From Nitratireductor sp. (GTDB taxonomy: Bacteria; Pseudomonadota; Alphaproteobacteria; Rhizobiales; Rhizobiaceae): 64,000 nucleotides of DNA. Location of the stretch: NCBI RefSeq assembly GCF_017794765.1, contig NZ_CP051236.1, forward strand, positions 790,780 through 854,779. The letters are read 5' to 3'. Position numbers and translations under genes: made by a program. Shown here piece by piece: positions 44,234 through 54,138 of the stretch (the stretch's first letter is position 1; each line of letters begins with the position of its first letter). Under the pieces are notes generated by a model that had not been told where the DNA came from, made no database searches, and worked only from the letters and a program-made list of their open reading frames with translations.

Positions 44234-45127
44234 CTGCGCCGCGTATCGCTGTGCCAGAAGTCCGGCTTCGTAGAGCAAGGCTGAGACCAGTGGAGTGTGC
44301 GGTTCACGTTTGACCGCCACAAGCCCGACCAGATGGCTGGCGTCCGGTTCGACAATCGGGATGGCGCGGATTGGCTCTGCAAAACCCAGAACCTCCGCAA
44401 GGTTGAGCGGCATGATGGAAGCCCATTTGCCAGTGCGGATATGGGAGAAGAGCACGATCATCGAATTGGATTCGAGCGTCGGGTGCGCCGTTGCCCCCAC
44501 CTCTTCCAGATGTTTGTTGATGATGCGCCGGTTTTGCATGTCGGGCGTGAGGAGGCAGAGTGGCAGCTCGGCAACTTCCTTCCATGTTACCGTGTCGCGG
44601 TCTGCAAGGCGGTTGGCGGCTGCCGTAATCAGCTGGTAGCGCTCGGAATAGAGCGGTACGGACGCGACATGGCCTAGCGGTTCATTGTCGAGATAGGTGA
44701 TTCCTATATCGATCTCGAAATTCTCCAGAAGCGACAGCACTTCCAGCGAGGTGCGCGAGATGACGGAGAAGGTGACGTCTGGGTGCTTTTCACGAAAGGG
44801 CGTGGTGAGTTCGGGCAGCATGGCGAGTGCCGTGGGAATGGCGGCAATGCGCACATGGCCGGCAAGGCCGCTTCTTGCAGCTCTCATCTCGGCGCGCATG
44901 GTACGCGTGTCGCCAACGATGCGTCGCGCCCATTCCAGAACCCGCTGGCCCTCCGGTGTCAGCCCCTGAAAGCGCGAACCCCGCTGGACGAGCATGACGC
45001 CAAGCTGGTCCTCGAGCTGCTTGATGGCGGCAGACAGGGTGGGCTGCGTGATGCCGAGCTCTGCGGCGGCTCGCCCGAAATGCTGCTCTCTGGCAAGCGC
45101 GATAAAAAATTCCAGCTTGTCGATCAT
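44228..45127 (-). CDS. LysR family regulator of the formate dehydrogenase operon
   Basis: The 299-residue protein starts MIDKLEFFIALAREQHFGRA, a LysR helix-turn-helix (with AAELGITQPTLSAAIKQLE), followed by the effector domain. It lies just upstream of fdsG on the same strand, which is the usual neighbourhood of the fds regulator in Rhizobiales; divergent arrangement is more common for LysR genes generally. I infer that it controls fdsGBACD, with formate or a C1 signal as a possible effector. Confidence 0.88.
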   Translation of the reverse strand: MIDKLEFFIALAREQHFGRAAAELGITQPTLSAAIKQLEDQLGVMLVQRGSRFQGLTPEGQRVLEWARRIVGDTRTMRAEMRAARSGLAGHVRIAAIPTALAMLPELTTPFREKHPDVTFSVISRTSLEVLSLLENFEIDIGITYLDNEPLGHVASVPLYSERYQLITAAANRLADRDTVTWKEVAELPLCLLTPDMQNRRIINKHLEEVGATAHPTLESNSMIVLFSHIRTGKWASIMPLNLAEVLGFAEPIRAIPIVEPDASHLVGLVAVKREPHTPLVSALLYEAGLLAQRYAAQR

Positions 45128-45256
45128 GGCGTGACGCTACATCGGTGATGCGCCACCGGCAACGTGCAATACCCACAATGACGGTCGGCCAATTTGCCTC
45201 TCTTGGCCCGCGCGCCCATCTGCATTATCTGAAGGAAAACGCAAAGGCACGTGCAC

Positions 45257-46417
45257 ATGACTCTCGACAGACAGACCGTCATCGACCGCTTGCGGTCCGT
45301 GAAGGGGCCTGACCTCGAAGGCGATATAGTTTCGCGGGGGCTGGTTTCCGAGATATTCATCGCAGACGGCAAGGTTTTCTTCTCGATTACGGTCCCGGCA
45401 AAACGCGCTCAGGAACTTGAACCTTTGCGCCAGGCGGCGGAGAACGCGGTGAAATCGCTGCCGGGCGTCAAGGGCGCGATGGTTGCACTTACGGCGGAAA
45501 AGGCAGGTGGCGGCATGGGCACGACACCACCTCCGCGACCCAAACCCGCACAACAGCGCCCTGCTCCGGGGGGGGCTGCTGCACAAGCCGGCCAGCAACC
45601 GGCCAAGCAGGATGTGCCGGGCATCAAGGCAATCATCGCCGTGGCGAGCGGCAAGGGTGGCGTCGGCAAGTCCACCACGGCGGTCAATCTGGCGCTGGGG
45701 TTGAAGACGCTGGGCCTGAAGGTCGGTATTCTGGATGCGGACATTTACGGCCCTTCCATGCCGCGCCTGCTTGGGCTGAAGGGCAAGCCGGAAACCGCCG
45801 ATGGGAAGACGCTGAAGCCGATGGAGGCATTCGGCGTGAAAGTCATGTCCATGGGCTTCCTGGTTGAAGAAGACACGCCAATGATCTGGCGTGGCCCTAT
45901 GGTCGTTTCGGCGCTGCGCCAAATGCTGCGTGACGTCGCCTGGGGTGAACTTGACGTGCTCGTGGTCGACATGCCACCCGGCACGGGCGACGCACAGCTG
46001 ACCATGGCGCAGCAGGTGCCGCTCGCCGGTGCAGTGATTGTTTCAACACCGCAGGATCTGGCGTTGATCGACGCGCGTAAGGGGCTGAATATGTTCAAGC
46101 GGGTGGATGTCCCGCTACTCGGCATCGTCGAGAACATGAGCTACTTCGTGGCCCCCGACACGGGCAAGCGCTATGACATTTTTGGTCATGGTGGCGCGAA
46201 GGCGGAGGCGGAGCGGCTGGGCGTCCCCTTCCTTGGCGAGGTGCCGCTGACCATGGATGTGCGCGAGACCTCGGATGCAGGAACGCCGGTCGTTGCGTCA
46301 AACCCCGACGGAGTACAGGCCATAGTTTACAGGGACATCGCCGGAAGAGTTCGGACCCATCTCGAAGCTGCGATGCAGAATGCGGCGGATGAAGCACCGG
46401 CCATCGTTTTTGAATAA
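45257..46417 (+). CDS. apbC: Iron-sulfur cluster carrier ApbC/Mrp
   Basis: The 386-residue protein has an N-terminal MIP18-type domain (about 1-85), a Pro/Ala/Gln-rich linker (about 88-120) and a P-loop NTPase with ASGKGGVGKSTTAVNLALG, DADIYGPSMPRL and VVDMPPGTGDAQLT. It should carry Fe-S clusters to target proteins. Most Mrp/Nbp35 proteins have a CPxC pair after the NMSYF motif; here it reads VENMSYFVAPDTGKRYDIFG without cysteine, as I recall also for other alphaproteobacterial ApbC. ATG 45257 is chosen over a GTG at 45251. Confidence 0.92.
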   Translation: MTLDRQTVIDRLRSVKGPDLEGDIVSRGLVSEIFIADGKVFFSITVPAKRAQELEPLRQAAENAVKSLPGVKGAMVALTAEKAGGGMGTTPPPRPKPAQQRPAPGGAAAQAGQQPAKQDVPGIKAIIAVASGKGGVGKSTTAVNLALGLKTLGLKVGILDADIYGPSMPRLLGLKGKPETADGKTLKPMEAFGVKVMSMGFLVEEDTPMIWRGPMVVSALRQMLRDVAWGELDVLVVDMPPGTGDAQLTMAQQVPLAGAVIVSTPQDLALIDARKGLNMFKRVDVPLLGIVENMSYFVAPDTGKRYDIFGHGGAKAEAERLGVPFLGEVPLTMDVRETSDAGTPVVASNPDGVQAIVYRDIAGRVRTHLEAAMQNAADEAPAIVFE

Positions 46418-46487
46418 AATGGTTGCGGCAATTGATTGATGGTGCGGTGCGTGTAAAAAGCGCTGCATCCAATCAAGGGGGATTTCC

Positions 46488-47285
46488 ATGAGCGCCGCGA
46501 CCTCGCAGACCGTGCTTCACGAACGCCATAATGGATGGCACCGCATCACGCTCAATCGACCGGAGAAGCTGAATTCCTTCAACGAGGAGCAGCACACGGC
46601 ACTGCGCGAAGCACTGGAGGCATGCTCAGCAGACCATACATGTCGGGCGGTGCTTCTGACCGGGGCAGGGCGCGGCTTCTGCGCCGGACAGGATCTGGGC
46701 GACCGCGACCCGGCAAAGCTCGAGGACAAGCCCGATCTCGGCTATACGATTGAGAATTTCTATAATCCGCTGGTGCGCAAGCTTAGGGGCATGAACAAGC
46801 CCATCGTCTGCGCGGTTAATGGGGTGGCTGCCGGTGCTGGCGCCAACATTGCCCTGGCCTGCGACATTGTGCTGGCGGCGAAATCGGCGAAGTTCATCCA
46901 GGCCTTTGCGAAAATCGCGCTGGTGCCGGATTCCGGCGGCACCTGGTTCCTGACGCGCATTCTTGGCGAGCCGCGCGCCAAGGCGCTGGCGCTGACGGGC
47001 GAGCCACTTTCGGCGGAGGATGCAGCCAACTGGGGCCTGATCTGGCGCGCGGTCGAAGACGATGCGCTGATGAGCGAGGCGGAGGCGCTGGTGGAGAAGC
47101 TGGCCAGCGGGCCGACCCACGCCTATGGGCTGATCAAGAAGGCAATCCATGCCGCGCCGGGAAGTTCACTCGATGCGCAGCTTGAGCTGGAGCGCGAATT
47201 GCAGCGTGAGGCCGGCCGCTCGGACGATTACCGCGAAGGGGTCTCGGCGTTTCTCGAAAAGCGCAAGCCAGTCTTCAAGGGCTAG
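46488..47285 (+). CDS. paaG: Enoyl-CoA hydratase/isomerase, PaaG-like
   Basis: The 265-residue crotonase-fold protein has TGAGRGFCAGQDLGDRD, FYNPLVRKLRGMNKPIVCAV, NGVAAGAGANIALACDIV and SAKFIQAFAKIALVPDSGGT, all very close to E. coli PaaG as I recall it. PaaG isomerises ring-epoxidised phenylacetyl-CoA to the oxepin form. No other phenylacetate genes are in the window, so either the pathway is split or this copy serves another acyl-CoA. GGGGGAT at 46477 supplies a ribosome-binding site. Confidence 0.85.
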   Translation: MSAATSQTVLHERHNGWHRITLNRPEKLNSFNEEQHTALREALEACSADHTCRAVLLTGAGRGFCAGQDLGDRDPAKLEDKPDLGYTIENFYNPLVRKLRGMNKPIVCAVNGVAAGAGANIALACDIVLAAKSAKFIQAFAKIALVPDSGGTWFLTRILGEPRAKALALTGEPLSAEDAANWGLIWRAVEDDALMSEAEALVEKLASGPTHAYGLIKKAIHAAPGSSLDAQLELERELQREAGRSDDYREGVSAFLEKRKPVFKG

Positions 47286-47299
47286 AGTATCCGTGTTGG

Positions 47300-47472
47300 T
47301 CAAGCACGTTCTGGTTCCCATTTTCGCTTGTCCCTTATCAAGGCATTTGCGAGTACGACGAGCTTCCGCATGATGGCTGTGATTGCCTTTTTGGGCGGCT
47401 TTCGCCATCGCTCATCCGATGAGCGTCGAGATGGTCTTTCGAGATGTCGACGCCGATGGTATCGTTGGTCAT
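47300..47472 (-). pseudogene. IS110-family transposase remnant with internal deletion
   Basis: Reading the minus strand from ATG 47472 gives MTNDTIGVDISKDHLDAHR, the start of an IS110 transposase (DEDD domain, with the first catalytic Asp). About 20 codons later another frame continues as KPPKKAITAIMRKLVVLANA followed by LIRDKRKWEP and a stop at 47300, which is the IS110 C-terminus. Some 270 residues of a normal protein are missing and the two parts are in different frames. It is a dead fragment left by an insertion element. Confidence 0.75.
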
Positions 47473-47780
47473 CTTTCACTTGTCCTCTGCTTGTCATCCG
47501 GAGCCGAACCCCGGGTATCCGTTCAGGACCAAAGAGAAAGACGAGGGCGATCCGACTCTAGCTCGACCCGTCAAACGGTCAGCATTTCAACGATCCGACC
47601 CTCGCCGCTGAGGGAGGGCGCCTACCCTCTCACAGCGGTTCCTTTTTCCCCTGTTTCGCAGAGAAAGTCATAAGACAGGCATTTTGCAGTCAGGCGGAGG
47701 CACCTGACTCTCGCATAAATGAGGGAAATCAGACAGATAGAACAGGGCAGCGTTTCCGTGAAACTGTGATCCGCTCCCGG
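47473..47780. other. Intergenic region without recognisable gene
   Basis: This roughly 300-base stretch after the IS110 remnant shows no supported reading frame. An imperfect hairpin (CCGCTGAGGG with CCCTCTCACAGCGG, about 47605-47640) may be a palindromic intergenic unit. Nothing else stands out. Confidence 0.4.
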
Positions 47781-48257
47781 TCAGGAGGCTGCGGCTTCCC
47801 CGGCATCGCCACCGGTAACGCGGGCGTTGAAATCGGAGAAGAACTGGCCGGCAAGCTTCTTCGAGGTGGACTGGATAAGGCGACTGCCGAGCTGGGCCAT
47901 TTTGCCGCCCACATCCGCCTTGGCGCTGTAGCTTAAGATCGTGGCATTTGGCCCGTCTTCCTTCAGCGAAACGTCTGCTCCGCCCTTGGCAAATCCTGCC
48001 ACGCCGCCCTTGCCTTCGCCCGTGATCGTGTAGGAATGCGGCGGGTTGAGGTTGGTGAGTTCGACCGCGCCGTTGAACTTCGCCTTGATGGGGCCGATCT
48101 TGAGGGTGACGACAGCCTCGAATTCGGTGTCTGATGTCTTGTTCAGCTCCTGGCAACCGGGAATGCAGTCTTTCAGAACCTCGGGATCGTTCAGCGCCAG
48201 CCAGACCGTTTCCACCGGCGCTTCGATGCGTTCTTCACCTTCGATGACCATGGCCAT
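47781..48257 (-). CDS. CoxG/SRPBCC family protein
   Basis: The 158-residue protein is a polyketide-cyclase-like (SRPBCC) domain of the CoxG type, with IEGEERIEAPVETVWLALND, VLKDCIPGCQEL and FAKGGADVSL landmarks and an LIQSTSKKLAGQFFSDF end. CoxG relatives help mature or membrane-anchor molybdenum hydroxylases such as CO dehydrogenase, but no cox genes lie near. The ATG at 48257 has GGAGG 8 bases upstream; the longer frame to 48323 is unlikely. Confidence 0.85.
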   Translation of the reverse strand: MAMVIEGEERIEAPVETVWLALNDPEVLKDCIPGCQELNKTSDTEFEAVVTLKIGPIKAKFNGAVELTNLNPPHSYTITGEGKGGVAGFAKGGADVSLKEDGPNATILSYSAKADVGGKMAQLGSRLIQSTSKKLAGQFFSDFNARVTGGDAGEAAAS

Positions 48258-48404
48258 GACGCGTTCCTCCTGAGACGGTGTTCCAGATCTGGCTAACCCA
48301 CCGGCTACGTCTTGTCCATCCATGCGGCCACCGCCACTGTTGTCTTGCGGGTGACATGTGTCGCATTTATTCGACAGCGAATCGGATGAAGGGTGGGGCG
48401 GACA

Positions 48405-49613
48405 ATGAATGGGGGCAAACCGGAGCGTGGCGAACGGGCAGGGACGGTAACAGAAGTTTTCGGCGCGTTTTTAAGGCTCGGCGTCACGTCCTTCGGAGGC
48501 CCCATAGCGCATCTCGCCTATTTCCGTGACGCTCTCGTCCTGCGGCGCAAATGGCTCGATGAAGCGGCCTATGCCGACCTGGTGGCGCTGTGCCAGTTCC
48601 TGCCGGGTCCGGCGAGCAGTCAGGTGGGGTTCGCGCTTGGCTATATGCGAGCGGGCCCGCTCGGCGCTGCGGCGGCATGGACCGCTTTCACACTGCCATC
48701 CGCACTGCTTCTCTTCGTCTTTGCCATGTTTGCCTCGGCACTCGACAATCCGGTCGGCCAGGGGCTGCTGCACGGGTTGAAGATCGTGGCCGTGGCCGTG
48801 GTCGCACAGGCAGTGTGGGGCATGGCGCGTGCGCTGTGCCCGGACCGCGAGCGCGCGGGAATCGGCCTTGTCGCGCTGGTTCTGGTGACGGTTTCAGCGA
48901 GTGCCTTTGCGCAGATCGGCGCCGTCGTGATTGGTGCGCTCCTTGGCTGGCTTTTCTGCCGAAACAGGGTGGAAGGCGATGGTGCGTCGATCTCGCTCGG
49001 GGTGTCGAGGCGGGCCGGGGTAGTCTGCACCCTCCTGTTCTTGTTGCTGCTTTTCGGGTTGCCGCTTGCCGCGCCCATGGCTCAGGGGCTCTCGGTGTTC
49101 GACACGTTCTATCGTGCCGGCGCGCTGGTGTTTGGCGGCGGCCATGTGGTGCTGCCGCTCCTTGAAGCGGGTGTCGTCGAGCCCGGCTGGGTGACGCGCG
49201 ATGCGTTTCTCGCAGGCTATGGTGCTGCACAGGCCGTCCCCGGCCCACTCTTCACCTTCGCGGCCTATCTGGGCGCGGTTCTGGGCCCGGTGCCGAATGG
49301 GCTGGCAGGCGCTGCCATTGCGCTGATCGCGGTGTTTCTGCCGGGGTTCCTGCTGCTTCTGGGCGTCGCGCCGTTCTGGGACCGGTTCCGGCAACTAAAC
49401 GCGGCGCGGGCCGCAATGATGGGCACAAATGCCGCCGTGGTCGGAATTCTGGCGGCGGCGCTTTACGAGCCGCTGTGGACGACCGCGATCCAGGCGCCTG
49501 CCGATTTTGCCGTGGCGGCGGTGGGCTTCATTCTGCTCACCATGTGGAAAGCGCCACCATGGGTGGTGGTGGCGCTTTGTGCCGTGGCGGGCATGGGGCT
49601 CACTGCGCTCTGA
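48405..49613 (+). CDS. chrA: Chromate transporter ChrA (two-domain form)
   Basis: The 402-residue membrane protein has the duplicated CHR structure: domain 1 opens with RLGVTSFGGPIAHLAYFRDA and QFLPGPASSQ, domain 2 with GALVFGGGHVVLPLLEAGVV and AVPGPLFTFAAYLG. This full-length, two-domain form is the chromate efflux type, although the physiological substrate may be sulfate-like. It is convergent with the MocR-type regulator, 11 bases apart, and has no chrB neighbour. Confidence 0.93.
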   Translation: MNGGKPERGERAGTVTEVFGAFLRLGVTSFGGPIAHLAYFRDALVLRRKWLDEAAYADLVALCQFLPGPASSQVGFALGYMRAGPLGAAAAWTAFTLPSALLLFVFAMFASALDNPVGQGLLHGLKIVAVAVVAQAVWGMARALCPDRERAGIGLVALVLVTVSASAFAQIGAVVIGALLGWLFCRNRVEGDGASISLGVSRRAGVVCTLLFLLLLFGLPLAAPMAQGLSVFDTFYRAGALVFGGGHVVLPLLEAGVVEPGWVTRDAFLAGYGAAQAVPGPLFTFAAYLGAVLGPVPNGLAGAAIALIAVFLPGFLLLLGVAPFWDRFRQLNAARAAMMGTNAAVVGILAAALYEPLWTTAIQAPADFAVAAVGFILLTMWKAPPWVVVALCAVAGMGLTAL

Positions 49614-49624
49614 CAGTGTCTGCT

Positions 49625-51118
49625 TTATGCCGCCACACGCCGATACTCGGATGCTGCCGCCGCCAGCTCGCGTATGCCGGGCTCGATCTGCTGCGCGGCG
49701 ATGGATGAAATGCCAAGCCGCATGAAGGGTGTCGGCTGGGTGCGTCCGAGGAAGAAGCGGGCGCCCGGCTCGATCAGAACGCTGCGCCGCGCCGCCGATT
49801 TTGCAAGGACGGCCGAATCGAGCCCGGGCGGGCCTTCAAGCCAGAGCGACGTGCCGCCGCGAATGTCGGCCGCATTCCAGTCCGGCAGGATGTTGCCCAC
49901 GGCCTGAAAAAGCTTTTCGCGGCGCTCTTCGAAAGCCGCCGAAATGCGGCGAACGAGGGTGTCGTGATGCCCAAGCGACAGGAACAGTGCAACGGCGCGC
50001 TGGTTGTTCGCCGGCGGATGGCGCAGCATGAAGCGGCGCAATGCGCGAAGTTCGGCGATCAGGTCTGCAGGCGCCACGATGTATCCCATGCGCAGACCGG
50101 GCGCGAGCGTCTTGGACATGGAACCCAGATGCACCACGCGGCCATTGCGGTCGAGCCCCTTGAGGGCTGCCTGCGGGCGCTCGTCGGCGAGCTGGCTGTC
50201 ATAATCATCCTCGATGACGATCCAGTCATTGCGCTCTGCCGCCTCCAGCAGTGCTTCCCGGCGGGCCTGGCTCAGCGGCACCATTGTGGGGCAGTGATGA
50301 CTGGGTGTGGCAAAGACGAAGTCGGCATCCGCAGGGATCTGCGCCACGTCGATGCCCTGCCGGTCGACGGGAACGGGGGCGATCTGCGCGCCGGCAAGCT
50401 GGAAGATGGAGCGCGCATCGGGATAGCCGGGATTTTCCACAGCGACTTTCTTGCCGCGGGCCATGAGGAGGGTAGCGAGCATGTAGAGCGCGTGCTGCGA
50501 GCCGAGCGTGACGAGGATCTCATCGGGATTGGCGAAGATGCCGCGCCGGGGCAGAAGCCGCGCCTGGATCTGCTCGACAAGCAGCGGATCGTCGCGGTCC
50601 ACCATGTCCGCCGCCCAGTTGCGGATCTCCAGCACGGCCAGCGCCATGCGGTTGCACTCGCGCCACTCGGCGGTTGGGAAAAGCGAGGGATCAAACTGGC
50701 CGTAGACGAAGGGGTAGGAAGCTTTCATCCAGTCTTCATTCTTGCGCGGCTCCGGCATTTCGCTGGCCAGAATCTGAAACCGCTTCTGCCAGTTAAGGCC
50801 ATCCTTGCCACTCTGCTTGCGGGGCGGGCGCGGTGGCGCGGCCAGCACTTCGGGATTGACGAAATGACCGCGGCGCTCGCGCGCGATCAGAAAACCCTGG
50901 TCGACGAGCTGTTGAAAGGCGAGCACCACCGTGCCGCGTGCGACACCGAGCTTCTCTGCAAGAATGCGGCAAGATGGAAGCGGCATTGAAGGCGCGATCT
51001 GACGGTCGAGAATGGCCGACACGATGGCCTGACGAATCTGTGCCTGAAGGGTCTGCCCCGATTCAGGGGAGATCTTGAACAGGCCTGTCCACAGGGCGGT
51101 ATCATTTCTGGCTGGCAT
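49625..51118 (-). CDS. MocR/PdxR-type GntR regulator with aminotransferase domain
   Basis: The 497-residue protein fuses a GntR winged helix-turn-helix (about 20-90, LAEKLGVARGTVVLAFQQLV) to a class I aminotransferase-like domain with the PLP-binding Lys in GSMSKTLAPGLRMGY. MocR regulators often sense PLP and an amino compound, and control vitamin B6, GABA, taurine or ectoine genes. No obvious target is adjacent; pgi is divergent. Homology fixes the start at ATG 51118. Confidence 0.9.
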   Translation of the reverse strand: MPARNDTALWTGLFKISPESGQTLQAQIRQAIVSAILDRQIAPSMPLPSCRILAEKLGVARGTVVLAFQQLVDQGFLIARERRGHFVNPEVLAAPPRPPRKQSGKDGLNWQKRFQILASEMPEPRKNEDWMKASYPFVYGQFDPSLFPTAEWRECNRMALAVLEIRNWAADMVDRDDPLLVEQIQARLLPRRGIFANPDEILVTLGSQHALYMLATLLMARGKKVAVENPGYPDARSIFQLAGAQIAPVPVDRQGIDVAQIPADADFVFATPSHHCPTMVPLSQARREALLEAAERNDWIVIEDDYDSQLADERPQAALKGLDRNGRVVHLGSMSKTLAPGLRMGYIVAPADLIAELRALRRFMLRHPPANNQRAVALFLSLGHHDTLVRRISAAFEERREKLFQAVGNILPDWNAADIRGGTSLWLEGPPGLDSAVLAKSAARRSVLIEPGARFFLGRTQPTPFMRLGISSIAAQQIEPGIRELAAAASEYRRVAA

Positions 51119-51173
51119 TTGGGTTTCCTCTCCGGCGGGGGAGCCTACCCTTGGGTCAATGCATGTCAACCCT

Positions 51174-51191
51174 GGTACAATTGATTGTTCC
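51174..51191. promoter_or_regulatory. Imperfect palindrome between mocR-type gene and pgi
   Basis: GGTACAAT and ATTGTTCC (one mismatch) flank TG, 56 bases upstream of the MocR-type start. MocR proteins usually bind near their own promoters, so this may be its site. Confidence 0.35.
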
Positions 51192-51280
51192 AACAAGAAA
51201 ATTGATGAATGCCAGCAAACCCCTGTTTCACTTCGTTTTGTTTGATAAAAGAACGGCGTTTCTTTTTGCAGGAGGCCTCC

Positions 51281-52921
51281 TTGGACACGGATTTTCAGAA
51301 TGCACTCGCTGCCCTTCGGGAGCATCGCGCGAAAACCGCACCCATGGACATGCGTGCGGCCTTCGCCTCGGATCCCGAGCGGTTCAATCGCTTCTCGCTT
51401 TCACTGGATGACCTGACTCTTGATTGCTCGCGCACTGCGGTGGACGAGAAGGCGGTGGACCTGCTGATCAAGCTGGCCGAAGTGGCGGCGCTGGAGACTG
51501 CACGTGACGACATGTTTGCCGGCAAGCGCATCAATGTCACCGAAGACCGCGCCGTGCTGCACACCGCTCTGCGGGCGCTCTCGGGCGGGGCCATCGAGAA
51601 TGACGGCTACGATGTCATGCCCGAGGTGCGCGCGGTTCTGGAGGCGATGGACGCCTTTGCCGATGGCGTGCGCAAGGGCGCGATTCGCGGCGCGACCGGC
51701 AAGGCTTTCACCGATGTGGTGAACATCGGCATTGGCGGCTCCGATCTCGGACCGGTAATGGTGACGCGGGCGCTCTCACCCTATTGTGACGGGCCGCGTC
51801 TGCATTACGTCTCCAACGTGGATGGCGCGCATATCGCCGATACGCTGGCCGGGCTCGATCCCGAGACCACGCTCTTCATCATCGCCTCCAAGACTTTCAC
51901 CACCATCGAGACGATGACCAATGCGCGCACCGCACAGAAGTGGATCGCGCAAAAGCTTGGCCAATCAGCGACGGGCGATCATTTCGCGGCCGTTTCCACG
52001 GCGCTCGACAAGGTCGCGGATTTCGGTATCGACGAAAAGCGCGTATTCGGTTTCTGGGACTGGGTCGGCGGTCGCTATTCGCTCTGGTCTGCCATCGGCC
52101 TGCCGATCATGATCGCCATCGGTGCCGATGATTTCCGCCGGCTGCTCGCCGGTGCGGAGGCGATGGATCAGCATTTCAAATCGGCGCCGTTGAGAGAGAA
52201 TTTGCCGGCTATGCTCGGCCTGATCGGCTATTGGCACCGCGTCGTGTGCGACTATCCGGCTCGGGCCATCATTCCCTACGATCAGCGGCTGGAGCGGTTG
52301 CCCGCCTATCTGCAGCAGCTCGACATGGAATCGAACGGCAAGGGTGTGCAGCTTGACGGATCGCCGGTAATCACCCCCACGGGCCCGCTTGTCTGGGGCG
52401 AGCCGGGCACGAACGGGCAACACGCCTTCTTCCAGCTTCTGCATCAGGGCACCGACATCATCCCCGTGGAGTTCATGCTGGCGGCGGAAGGGCATGAGGC
52501 AGGGTTGCAGCATCATCACGACCTCCTTGTCGCCAATTGTCTGGCGCAGGCGGAAGCGCTGATGAAAGGGCGCACGCTGGAAGAAGCCGAGACGCAGCTT
52601 CTGGAGAAGGGCGTGCCCGAAGCCGAAGCGAAGCGCCTGGCGCCGCATCGCGTGTTCACCGGCAACAGACCCTCGCTCACCATTCTCTATCGCAAGCTCG
52701 ATCCGTTCGCGCTGGGCCGGCTGATCGCGCTCTACGAACATCGCGTTTTTGTGGAAGCGCAGCTCTTCGGCATCAATGCCTTCGATCAATGGGGCGTTGA
52801 GCTCGGCAAGGAACTGGCGACCGAGCTTCTGCCCGTGGTGGAGGGCAAGGCCGGCGCGGACAGCCGTGATGCGGCGACCAGCGGCACGGTGAACCGGTTG
52901 ATGGAGCTACGCAGGGGCTGA
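51281..52921 (+). CDS. pgi: Glucose-6-phosphate isomerase Pgi
   Basis: The 546-residue protein has both Pgi signatures ([14 protein letters not shown] near 145-160 and a second around [20 protein letters not shown]) and the catalytic [15 protein letters not shown] region. It interconverts glucose-6-P and fructose-6-P. The best start is a TTG at 51281 with GGAGG 5 bases upstream, giving normal family length; the ATG at 51209 would add 24 unrelated residues. Fructose-6-P also links to amino-sugar metabolism encoded nearby, but that link is coincidental as far as I can see. Confidence 0.95.
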   Translation: MDTDFQNALAALREHRAKTAPMDMRAAFASDPERFNRFSLSLDDLTLDCSRTAVDEKAVDLLIKLAEVAALETARDDMFAGKRINVTEDRAVLHTALRALSGGAIENDGYDVMPEVRAVLEAMDAFADGVRKGAIRGATGKAFTDVVNIGIGGSDLGPVMVTRALSPYCDGPRLHYVSNVDGAHIADTLAGLDPETTLFIIASKTFTTIETMTNARTAQKWIAQKLGQSATGDHFAAVSTALDKVADFGIDEKRVFGFWDWVGGRYSLWSAIGLPIMIAIGADDFRRLLAGAEAMDQHFKSAPLRENLPAMLGLIGYWHRVVCDYPARAIIPYDQRLERLPAYLQQLDMESNGKGVQLDGSPVITPTGPLVWGEPGTNGQHAFFQLLHQGTDIIPVEFMLAAEGHEAGLQHHHDLLVANCLAQAEALMKGRTLEEAETQLLEKGVPEAEAKRLAPHRVFTGNRPSLTILYRKLDPFALGRLIALYEHRVFVEAQLFGINAFDQWGVELGKELATELLPVVEGKAGADSRDAATSGTVNRLMELRRG

Positions 52922-53010
52922 GCGGTTCGCCACCGGCGTTTTTCATTTTCCACTTTAATGGCCGCTTGACGGGCGCGCACTTGCCCGCACGACGGCTGCT
53001 TGCCAAGAAT

Positions 53011-53025
53011 GGAATATATTATTCT
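53011..53025. promoter_or_regulatory. Candidate RpiR/MurR operator, site 2 (murQ)
   Basis: GGAATATATTATTCT matches site 1 (32479) in 14 of 15 bases. Further GGAATT half-sites occur at 53031 and 53044. A TTGACT (53035-53040) that could be a -35 lies directly beside and within this cluster, so binding would repress murQ. Confidence 0.65.
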
Positions 53026-53132
53026 CGATTGGAATTGACTCTTGGAATTATCAATTTTAACACTTCCGTAAGGCGTCAGGCTTGCGGGATGCGGGCTTCG
53101 CCACAGGCAGACTTGTTAATTTCGGAGTGTCC

Positions 53133-54071
53133 ATGAACGCGCAGACGCTGATGTCGGAGCTGGAAAAGCTTGTGTCGGAGGGCCGCAACCCGGACACGAT
53201 GCAGATCGATCTTCAGCCGACAACCGAAATTCTGAACCTCATCAACGCCGCCGACAGGGATGTGCCGCTGGCCGTCGAAAAGGTGATCCCGCAGATCGCT
53301 GAGGCGGTCGACCGGATTGTCGAGGCGTTCCAGAATGGTGGAAGGCTCATCTATATGGGCGCGGGCACGAGCGGACGGCTCGGTGTGCTCGACGCTTCGG
53401 AATGCCCGCCCACCTTCAGCGTCCCCGAAGACATGGTGACCGGTGTGATCGCTGGCGGCGATCACGCATTGCGTCACGCTGTGGAAGGAGCAGAAGATGA
53501 CCCGGCGCAGGGTCGTCAGGCGCTGGAAGAGCGCGGTCTGACAGCCAAGGATGTCGTGGTAGGCATCGCGGTGAGCGGCCGCACGCCCTATGTGATCGGT
53601 GGGCTGAATTACGCCAAAGAGATTGGTGCGACAACCGTTTCGCTGTCCTGCAATCCGGATTCGGCCATCGGTGCCATTGCCGACATCGCCATCGCGCCCG
53701 TGGTGGGGCCGGAAATCCTGACGGGCTCGACGCGGATGAAATCGGGCACGGCGCAGAAGCTCATCCTCAACATGCTCTCCACGGCGAGCATGATCCGGAT
53801 GGGCAAGATCTATCAGAACCTGATGGTGGACGTTAACATCAGCAACCAGAAGCTCATGGCGCGCGCCTCGCGCATAGTCATGGAGGCAACGGGGTGTTCT
53901 GCTGATGAAGCCGAGACTTTGCTTGAACGCAGCGGCAATGATGTGAAGCTCGCCATCTTCATCGCGCTGACGGATATGGATGTAGCGGAAGCGCGCGCCG
54001 CCCTTGCAAGGGCTGGCGGGTTTCTGCGCAAGGCAATAAACGAAAGGCAGCAGCAAGCTGCAAACAGGTGA
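53133..54071 (+). CDS. murQ: N-acetylmuramic acid 6-phosphate etherase MurQ
   Basis: The 312-residue protein is a typical MurQ with a SIS domain: [20 protein letters not shown] (substrate phosphate and catalytic Glu), [33 protein letters not shown] and the C-terminal NVKLAIF-type segment [13 protein letters not shown]. It cleaves the lactyl ether of MurNAc-6-P to give GlcNAc-6-P and D-lactate. ATG 53133 is chosen from family length and GGAG upstream. It leads an operon with an ABC importer, a hydrolase and anmK. Confidence 0.96.
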   Translation: MNAQTLMSELEKLVSEGRNPDTMQIDLQPTTEILNLINAADRDVPLAVEKVIPQIAEAVDRIVEAFQNGGRLIYMGAGTSGRLGVLDASECPPTFSVPEDMVTGVIAGGDHALRHAVEGAEDDPAQGRQALEERGLTAKDVVVGIAVSGRTPYVIGGLNYAKEIGATTVSLSCNPDSAIGAIADIAIAPVVGPEILTGSTRMKSGTAQKLILNMLSTASMIRMGKIYQNLMVDVNISNQKLMARASRIVMEATGCSADEAETLLERSGNDVKLAIFIALTDMDVAEARAALARAGGFLRKAINERQQQAANR

Positions 54072-54138
54072 AGCAGCCATTCATGCGACCGTTCATTGGG
54101 CGGTTGCAGGCATCAAACGCTCTCGGAGGGAGAAGATC

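Noticed and set aside
47166-47408. An 80-codon minus-strand frame at the end of paaG
   Set aside because: It overlaps the paaG coding end and part of the IS110 remnant in the wrong frame; no independent support.
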